From Elusimicrobiota bacterium (lineage in GTDB: Bacteria > Elusimicrobiota > Elusimicrobia > FEN-1173), in NCBI GenBank assembly GCA_003158755.1, contig PMLF01000086.1, positions 1 through 10,764 on the forward strand: a DNA stretch of 10,764 bases, given 5' to 3'. The translations under genes and the position numbers were made by a program. Under the pieces are notes generated by a model that saw only the letters and a list, made by a program, of their open reading frames with translations, was not told where the DNA came from and ran no database searches. This document shows, in pieces, positions 1 to 9,000 of this stretch; the stretch's first letter is position 1; the number at the start of each line of letters is the position of its first letter.

Positions 1-54
1 CCCTTTGAAGTCGCCGATCGTCACGTTGATTTGGACCATCCCGACCCGCACGTG
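1..54 (-). other. nadE: Start of a glutamine-dependent NAD synthetase (NadE) glutaminase domain, cut by the window edge
   Basis: The last 18 codons read HVRVGMVQINVTIGDFKG, closely matching the start of the nitrilase-like glutaminase domain of NAD synthetase (typically RIALAQINPTVGD followed by Gly-Asn). NadE amidates nicotinate adenine dinucleotide to NAD using ammonia from glutamine. His-Val stands where the usual initiator Met would be, and the preceding 26 or more codons contain no Met, so this too is a fused domain. Another carbon-nitrogen hydrolase is possible from so short a piece, but the NAD context favours NadE. Confidence 0.68.
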
Positions 55-3000
55 GCCTTCGCCGGAGGCGGGCCTGACTTGGGCGGCGATTTCCTTGGAA
101 GACGCCGTTTGCAGCCGTTCCAACGCTTTGGATTTCACCCCCATCCGGGAAGAAGCCTCCCGGTAGGCGGCGCCCGCCGCCGACGCGCGGGCGCGGCTTT
201 CTCCCGCCGCGATGGGTCGGGCGACCACCGAACCTTTCTGAACGACGGGAGACAAAAGCGGCGCCGCCGTTTCCCCGGGGGAGAGCGGAATGGTTTCCCC
301 TTCCACGGCCGTCACCCGGCGCACGGGTTTGCCCGTCTCGTCGCGGACTTCCCAAACCATTTTTTTGGCGGGGAGGGAGCTTTTCGACGGCGTGGAACTT
401 TTCTTCATCCGGGGTTCCTCGGCCTCGCCGTAGGCCGAAAGCTTTAACACGCCGCCCAGGGACGATTTCGGGCCGCCGGTCATGTCCGCGCCCGTGAATT
501 CGCCGGCCGTTCCCGCCGGCGCGAGAGGAATTTGGAACTTCGAGTGAGCGTCCATGTTGGTGGTGCCGCTCACGCCCCCGACGTAGGCGGAATAGGCGGC
601 TTCCAGGTGGGACAGACCCTGGGACCAAGGCATTCCGTCTTCGAACATGGGAATTTCCCCGCCTTGAGTCCGGTGGTGCGCCCAGGTGGCGATGAGAGTG
701 TTGAAATTCAACTTGTTCAGAAGGAAAGATTCGATCACGGAAACTTCAAAGGTCGTTCCCGTGATACGGATGATCGGCTCGTTCGCATAAGCCAGGCTTC
801 CTTCCTCCATGGCCTGGATGTCCCCGTGAAATTGGAAGTTCTCCAAATACTTGAGGTAGGCTTCATCGAATTTTCCGAGGCTTCTCAAATAGGCGATATG
901 TTCCGGCGTGAACCGGAACCGCCGCAAATCCTCCAGGAAGAATTTGAGGCCGGAGACCACGGCGTAGTCCCCGCCGTAAGGGGGTTGCCGGAAGAAATAA
1001 TCGAAGGTGGCTTTCACCTCGTGCCGGTGAGCCTTGAACATGGCTTGGCCCATAGTGAGGTGATAAAAATCTTCTTTCAAGCCGACGCTCTCGCCCTTGG
1101 GTTCGGCGGCCGCCGCCGGCGGGGAGCGGGGGGCGGCGGGCTGAACCATCGGCCTTGTGGGGACCGGAGCGGATTCCCTCTTGGTGAAAGGCAGATCCGG
1201 GTTTTTAAGGCTCCGGTGAGACGGAAGACGGGCGAGGTCGGCCGCGCAATTTTCCCTGGCGGACTCGACAGATGAAGCGGGGGCCACTCTTTGGCCGTCC
1301 TTCAAAACGGGAAGAAGGATTGGTTCGTGATCAATCGCCTCTCCATCTCTGCTGTGATCGGACATCCCTTTTTGCTCGAATCCGACGATATGCCCGTCAT
1401 TTCGATCGAGGATCCGCCAGACGGGAGCGCCGTCGGACGGTTTCAACTCGAGGTCCAGGGAGGCCTCTTTGCCGCCGGTGACGAGGTTGGTGCCCACACC
1501 GAAGAAATCGATCCTGGCTCCTTGGGAAAGGAGTTCCGTGATCTTTTCCGCGTCCAAATCGTCGGAGGCGAAAATCTTGACGTCGGGAAGGCCGGCCTCA
1601 TCCAGGATTTTCCTGACTTCTTTGGAAAGGGCGGCGATGTCGCCGCTGTCCAGGCGAACCCCGACGAGCTCATGCCCTTTGGCCCGCATTTCCAACGCGA
1701 CCTTGGCGGCGTTCCGGGCGCCCTGAATCGTGTCATACGTGTCGATGAGGAAAACAGAGCTGTCCGGGAAGGCGTCGGCGTAGGAGCGGAATGCGTCGGC
1801 TTCCCCTTCCGGCCCGTAGGGCATGATGTAGAGGTGGGCCATGGTCCCCGACAGTTTCAAGGCATGGAGGTACCCCGCTTCAACATTCGTCGTCAATGGG
1901 ACTCCGCCGACGGCGGCCGCCTTGGAAGCGGTTACCGAGGCCGATCCATGGGCCCTCCTCATACCGTTATCCGCCACGGGACGCGGTTTCCGAACCTGGT
2001 ACCCCTGGGCCGCGAGACGGGCCACTGTTTCATCGTCCACCAATTCGCCGTTGGCGGCCTGAACGATGCGAGCGGCATTGGTGGCGATGGCGCTTTGATG
2101 CCCGATCTGGTTTTTCAACAGGTCTTCCAGCAAAGCCGCTTCCACGGGGGTCGCCATGACGCGAAGAAGAGGCGTTCCCGGCGCCACCGGGGTCCCCTCC
2201 CGGGCGTCGGACATATCTCCCGTGAAGTCGAATTGAGAAAGGTATTTGAGGAAAGGTTCGGAATAGCGCCCCGTGCGCCGGAGGGTTTCGATGTGTTTGG
2301 GAAGGAACCGCCGGTTTTGGATTTGGGCCAAAGCTTCCTCAAACCCGGCGGCCACGATGAACCCCGCCCCTTGAGGGGCCCGGGGCGCGGCCAAATCGAA
2401 CCACTGCCGTTCTTTCGTCTGACCGCGCCAAAAGGCCTCATAGGCCTTGTCCAGGGCGGTCGTGGTGATGTTGACGTTGTCTTTTTCCAGGGCGACGGGG
2501 CCTTCGCTTTCCGGCTTATTAAATCGGGACGCGATGCGCTTGAACAATCGGACGAGGAAATACCAAATCCTCGCCGGCCAACTGCGGTTGGCGCGCACGA
2601 TGTCGGCCGCTTCTTGGACGACCCGGACGCCTTTTTCCCTCAACGATCGGTCCATGTCCTTGATGGCGTTGGGGGGGAACCCGACCGGGCGCGTCCCCTC
2701 TTTCACCATGATGACTTCGAACCCCGCGTTGGCCGCGTCCTCGGCGGACCAGCCCTCGCAATAGTCGTAGGCCAATCCCCCGGGGATGAAAATCCGCCGG
2801 ACTCCCGCCCGCCACAATTCCTCGGCCAAACGCGTCGGGTTTCCCCGATTATCGAGGAACCCGCTGTAGGAATCCGTCTTCGGATCCGTCCCTTTATTGA
2901 GGACCATGTGGAAATTGCTTTCCGCCAGGCCGGGATGGAACAACGCCTCGTCGGTGTTTTCCAGGCCGTGGTCCGGCCAAAGGACTTGGACCTTGCCCTT

Positions 3001-6000
3001 ATCCGCCAACTCCTGCAGGTATTGCCGCAATTCGCCCAAGGTAAATTTCGCGTGAGGCGCGATATGGTCCTTCACGTTTTCCTCGGTCCAATCCTTGATG
3101 AGGTCAAGGGTTATCACGGAATAGGGCGCCAACCCGACGTAGGAACTGGCCAAGGAAATGTGGCCCCAGGGATGCCAATCCCGCGTGGCGTAACGGTTCT
3201 TTTTTGGAAAAAGCTTCATCACCGTTTGCACGCTGGGCACGATGGCGTCCCCGTCGGCCACCGCCAACCCTCCTTTAGGAGGCATGAACGTCTTCTGCGG
3301 GTCGATCACCAGGCAAGCGTCCGTCTTGGGATCGATGCGGAGGGGATCCCTGGGGAACCGCTTCCGGATCCAATTGAAAAGAGAGGACAGCCACCCGCTC
3401 TTTTCATCGACGCGCAGGGAATAAATGGGGTGTCCTTGGATCTTTTTCCCGTATTTTTCGGCTGTTTCGGCCAGCGGGATGAACGAGTCGAACCCCTTCG
3501 ATTTCCAATCGACGTAGGTGACGGGGACCCTCTTCCCGCGGGCCACCTCGACTTCTTTCCAGGCGATGGGCCCGCCGCCGACGCAAACGACTTCCTTCAA
3601 GAACGGGTTATTCCCCGACGTGAAACCGTCCCCCAAATACACCGCCGTCGATCCGGCCGGTTTGCCGTTGTGGATACCGCCCCAGATCACGTTTCCCGCC
3701 CCTCCCCGGGTCGTCGGGATGTAGAGGACATAATCCACGTGGCTGTCCACGCGCGCGACGTCGCTTTGGACCGCCGCCAGGGGCACCCCGTGGACCGTTT
3801 TCAAGTGGTTCATGATGAAAGCGACGTTCGGCGCGTTCTCGTCATATTGATCCCCTCCGAACACCGCTACCCACTTTCCTTTCCCGAATTTTTCGTCTTG
3901 CATCTGGGCGATGAAATCGATCTCCCGGACTAAATCGTCCGGGTTTTCATAGGACTTCGCTCCGTTGCCGATGAAAAGGACCGCGGCTTTGTACCCGCCG
4001 AGCCCTTCCAACATATCCTTCTCGTCCTTGAAAACCACCTGCCGTTCGGACGCGGGAACGCCTTTGATGATCGTCGGTTCGGCCTTTTCGAGGGTTTCCG
4101 GGAAATCGCTCCGGAATTGGGCGCCGCGACTTTCCTTCCTCTCCAACGCCGACCGGGCGACCATCTCGGCCACCTCCAATTTCCCTTCGATGATCTTTTT
4201 GCCGATGCTCTCCTTGAAACGGCGCTCGCGAAATTTGTTCCGCAATTCCGCCAGGGTCCGCAGGGCCTCCGTCAAGCCGGCCTCGTCGCGGATGATCCCC
4301 GCGTAACGGCTCATGCATTCGCGCAGGGACCGGTCGTAGTCGCGCAACTCGGCCAGCTCGGCGGCGGAGACTTCCCTGCCGACGGCGAACGTCTTCCTTC
4401 CGGGTTTCAGCCGCAGCCGGTCCGCCTCCGGCCGTCCAATCCCCGACCGGGCGCGCTGAGTCATGTCGTCGGCCGCGCGCTTGCCGAACACGCCTCCCTC
4501 CAAGAGCGAATTACTGGCCAGCCGGTTGGCGCCGTGGACGCCGACGCGGGAAACCTCTCCCGCCGCGTAAAGACCGGGGACCGAGGTCCTACCGTTCACA
4601 TCGGTTTTGATTCCTCCCATGCAATAGTGGGCGGCCGGGGCAACGGGGATGAGATGCTCCTTGTCCAAGTCCAATCCCATTTCGAGACAGCGTCCGTAAA
4701 TGGTGGGGAACCTTGCCTTGAACGAAATGGGTTGGTGGGTGGTTTCGTCGTGCAGTTCCGAGACATCCAGATAAACGTATTCGCTTTGGGTCTCCCGCAT
4801 TTCGTTGAAAATGGCGCGGGCCACAACGTCGCGCGGGGCCAACTCCGGTGAGGCGTATTCGCCCTCTTGGACATATTTCGGCATGAACCGCTCGCCTTTC
4901 GTATTCATCAGTTTGGCGCCGGCGCCGCGAACCGCCTCGGACACCAGAAAGTTCTGGGTCAGAAAGGGGATGAGGGGGTTGGCCGTCCGCCTTTCCTTCG
5001 GGACGAAGAGCGTGCTGGGATGGAACTGCACCATTTCCATGTCCGCCACGTCCGCGCCGGCCTGGTGAGCCAGGGCGATCAAATCCCCCGTGGCCGAACC
5101 CGGGTTGCTCGTAACGGAATAGAGTTGCGCGTAGCCGCCCGTCGCGATGAGAGTGGACGGCGCCAGGAAGTCGATCTCCCGCCCGGTTTCGGAGAGGACC
5201 GCCCTCGCGCCGCACGCCTCGCCGCCATCGGTGAGGGTTTCCGTGACGAACGTGTTCTCAAATATTCGGATGTTCGGGTTCTTCATCACTTGCAAGGCCA
5301 AGGCCCGTTCGATCTCGCGACCGGTGGCGTCGCCTCCGGCGCGCAACACGCGCGCCCGAGAATGCCCTCCTTCCCTGGCTAAAATATACTTCCCATGCTC
5401 ATCGCGGTCGAACTTCACGCCCCATCTCTCAAAATCCTTAATCAGGTCAGGACTCTCCTCGGAAAGGAGGCGCACCGACTCCTCCTCGGTTAAACCGACC
5501 CCCACTTTGTGCGTATCCCTTATGTGCGATTCAAAAGTGTCCTCCGGATCCACCACGGCGACGATGCCCCCCTGGGCATATTCCGTGTTGGCCTGGCGCA
5601 ATTTCCCTTTCGTCACCAACATGACTTGTTGCCCTTGCTCCGCCAGGCGCAGCGCCGCCGTCAGGCCGGCGATCCCCGAGCCGATGACGAGTTCGTCCCC
5701 CCTATTTATGAACTCGGTCGGTTTCGGCAGAGGGGGCTCCGGCTTCTTTTGCAGCACCAGGCCGATGTGGCTGGCGGGAGTGTCTTTCCCGTCGACGGGT
5801 TTGACGTCCTTGGCCCATTTGTCGCCCAAATATTCCAGGCGGTACACTTCCCGCCGGACGACGTTGAACTTTTCCCCGGCGAAGCCCATGAATTCCTCTT
5901 TCGAAATCGCCCCGAAGGGGGAAACCATTTCGTGGCTCCAGGAGTCCGTTCCGTGATAGAGGTATTTCATGAGGAATTCATAGAAATCGCCGGATTCCAT

Positions 6001-9000
6001 GCTGACGACGTCACGGTGTTGGAGGTGCGTCGACAAGTCGTTCAAGGGATCGTTGGACTCCGCCGAAGAAAAAACCCTCACGGGACGGACGGCCGAGCGC
6101 TGGTCCGCGGCGTCGCGGTTTCCTTTGAAGTCCTTCACAAATTGAATGAACGCCTTTTTGGCCTCGTCGTTTTTCAAATCAAAGGTCCGTCTTCCCGGGG
6201 CGGGTCGGACGCCGTCGCGGATGATCAACCGGCCTCCGGGCTTGAGCAATCCGCTGAGGAGCTCAAGGACCTGCCTCGCTTTGGCCGGGCCTTCCGTGAA
6301 ATAGATGGAGTGCAGGCTGGACCCCAGCACCACGGTGTCGAACTTGCCTTCGTATTGGTAATAGTCCGGCCAGTTCAACAGGTTCCGGAGAAGGAACTCG
6401 CCCTTCGGATACTTCGCCGTGGCGGCGGCGAGATACCGGGAATCGCGGTCCAAACCGACGACCCGCGCGCGGGGGTATCGGCTACGCAAAAGGTCGGTGA
6501 ACGCTTCGTCCCAAAGGCCGATCTGCAAAATGTCGCCGTTGGGGACGTCGATGCCCTCCGTCAACAAGCGCTCTTTATCTCCCTTCGACGCGCCGCTTTC
6601 CTCCATGAATTCTTCCATACCCGACGCTTCGACGGGTTTTTCCACGGCGGGCAATGGGGGAGACTCGGGCGTTTCGTTTTGCCCGATGAGGCGGCGAACG
6701 ATGTAAGTGACGAGCGGCTGGATCGACACTTTGAGGGAGGCGTCCATCCCCGCCGGAAGCGGCAAGGACTCGCTGGCGACGACGAGCCGCGGGGCCATGC
6801 GCCGTTTCACGGGATCGACGCGGTCCGGAGCGGGAACCGTCGCGGTTTCGAGCTCTCCTTCGGAGAGGCCGGTCGAGAAGGGTTCGAGGCCCCGGTTGAA
6901 TTTCCCCTGCACAACGCCGGCGTAGACGCGCTGCCAGGAGAGGCCGAGGTCCTTGACCAGCACGTAGTCCGCGCTCAACAGGGTGGAGCCTTGAGCGGTT
7001 TCGTCGTCCAGGACGAAGGCCCAGGCGTCGCGCAGTTGTTCGGCGGATAGGCCGAGAGGTTGGCTATCACCGGTCAAGAGAGGGCCCGCCATCGCGACCT
7101 CGTTGGCGTTCGTGCGCTTCTTGTCCAGGAACGCCGGCCGGACGTCCACGTCCACGCCGAAATCCCACTTGATGCGGTGACGCAACGTTTCGGCGGCTTC
7201 CGTGACGTAAGGATAGGCGCCATCGTCGGGAGCGACGAGGAGCAGGGGTTTGCCCGCGAACTCTTCGCGGAGGCGCCCGGCGAGGGCGGCGCGTTCCGGC
7301 GGAGTCAACCGCGACGGATCGACCCCCAGCGTTCGCTTCACGGCTTGATTGAAAAGGTGTTCGGCGAGCGGCGGGAAGGCGTTGACGTTGGTGAGGGTCT
7401 CCCCTCCGATCCCCGTCACGCCGCTCTTTCCGCCGTAGTGGACGTTGATGGCGAAATGCTCGTCAGCGAGGCGGTTGACCGCCCGGAGCACGGTCGCGGC
7501 GCTGACCGCTTCGCCCGGCGTGGAGCGCTTGTCCTGGCGGGCGTAGCCTTCGTAGGTGTTGATGACCGAGACGCTCGCCGCGCCGGCCCGCCGGAGCGCC
7601 GCCAGCGTCAAGAGCAGGTCCACCAGGCCGCGCGAATTCTCGGTGGAGTGGATGATCACGACGTTCTGCCCCGCGACGCCCTCCGGCAGTTTAATCGAGC
7701 GGCCGTGGCGGCCGTCCGAAGCTTCGGCGCGGCTAAGTTCCGCCCCGCATTGCGCGGCGGCCAAGCGGGCCGATTCTTCGAACCTCGGATCGATGAAGAG
7801 GAGGCGCTGGACTTGGAAAGGAGACTCTTTTTTCGCGAGCGCCGGGAAAGGCTCGACGCCGGACGGACGCGCGCCGCCGCGCCCCGACAGCTCGATCCCG
7901 TCCGCCTCGACCGCGAGCACGCGGAGGAGATCTCCTTGTCCGGCGAAAGAATCGGGGAGCGTCAGCGTCACCGACCGCGCGCCGAGATCGCGAAGCGCGT
8001 CGAGCGCGAGGAGGAGCGCCACGACGCCGTCCGAAGTTTCCGGGGACGCCGACACGCGGACGTCTTTCCCGGAAATCCGCGCGTGGTCCAAAACATCGAC
8101 GCGAACCTCGCCGTCGGGAAACCGGCCGAACTCCATCTTCACCGGGTTGTCCTCGATCGATACGGCGATCGGGAACTCGCCGGTGGGGAAATCTTTCGTG
8201 CTGGACTCCGCCCCCGGAACGGCGAGGGCTTTCCAGAACCGATCCGGGAAGAACCCGTTATCCGCCATGTGCTCGATCAATCCCACGACCGGCGATAAGA
8301 GGGCCGCCAACCCCACGGCTTTCACCACGTCCGACAACGGCACCCCCGTCGCGTGCAGAGGGACCATGACCAAATACGCCGTTAGGAAAATGATCAGCGT
8401 CGTCAGCCCGTAGCCGACAAACCGCCGGTACAATTCCTTTTGTTCGGAAAGTGTTCGATGGGGGTGCTTCGAAAACGCCGAGTAACGCGCCGTCCCATAG
8501 ACCGCCAATAGACCCGCCGCAAAAGCCGCGGCGAAACGGGCCAGATTGCTCACGTCGCCGTACGCCAACAACGTGATGACCAACGCCGGGAGCCCGGCCA
8601 CCCAGACAAAGCGGTATTTCGCCTCCTCGATGAAAGGCCGCGCCACCGTCAATGTCCAGGGGTCTTTGCTGTCCACCTCGGAGCCGGTGAGAGACCGGGT
8701 ATTATCGAACAACGTTTCCGGATTCGTTGAATATCGATAAGCGTTCCCGGGCTCCTCCGCCTCCATGTCCGCCGCGGAAAATCCGGGCGAATCGTCTTTG
8801 ACGAAACCGTATTTTTCATAGACCCTTTGCGCGTTCCTGTTCGTCTTCAAGACGAGCAAATCAATTTCCCGAGCCCCGATGGAAACCCCGGCGAAGCGAT
8901 GGAGCAATTGTTTCGCGATGCCCTGCTTCCTCAAGCCCGGGTCCACGGCGATTTTTTCGATCCGAATGGCCTCCGGCTCGGTCAAGTTGGCCAGCAGGAA

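Noticed and set aside
130..1089. PncB copy 2 as a decaying pseudogene
   Set aside because: The frame is intact, both ends retain family motifs, and it is part of a continuous chain leading into the next domain, so it is more likely a retained partial domain.
3280..3480. A gene boundary before nicotinamidase
   Set aside because: No stop, no Met within about 170 codons before the first catalytic Asp and no convincing ribosome-binding site.
1291..3933. An 880-codon open frame on the + strand
   Set aside because: It is codon-for-codon antisense to the minus-strand PncB, PncA and preceding domains. In that register + stops arise only from TTA, CTA or TCA sense codons on the minus strand, which are rare in this GC-rich gene. 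Its translation shows no protein-like motifs.
4589..5215. A 208-codon minus-strand open frame inside NadB
   Set aside because: It is in another frame from the one carrying the NadB motifs; composition is Arg/Pro/Gly-rich without domain features.
5509..7050. A 513-codon open frame on the + strand
   Set aside because: Antisense shadow in the same register over NadB, methyltransferase B and the PRPP synthetase end. The minus strand carries clear catalytic motifs and the + translation does not.
7060..8298. A 412-codon Arg-rich open frame on the + strand
   Set aside because: Antisense shadow of the very GC-rich PRPP synthetase region; the Arg/Ala/Gly bias is what antisense GC-rich coding gives.
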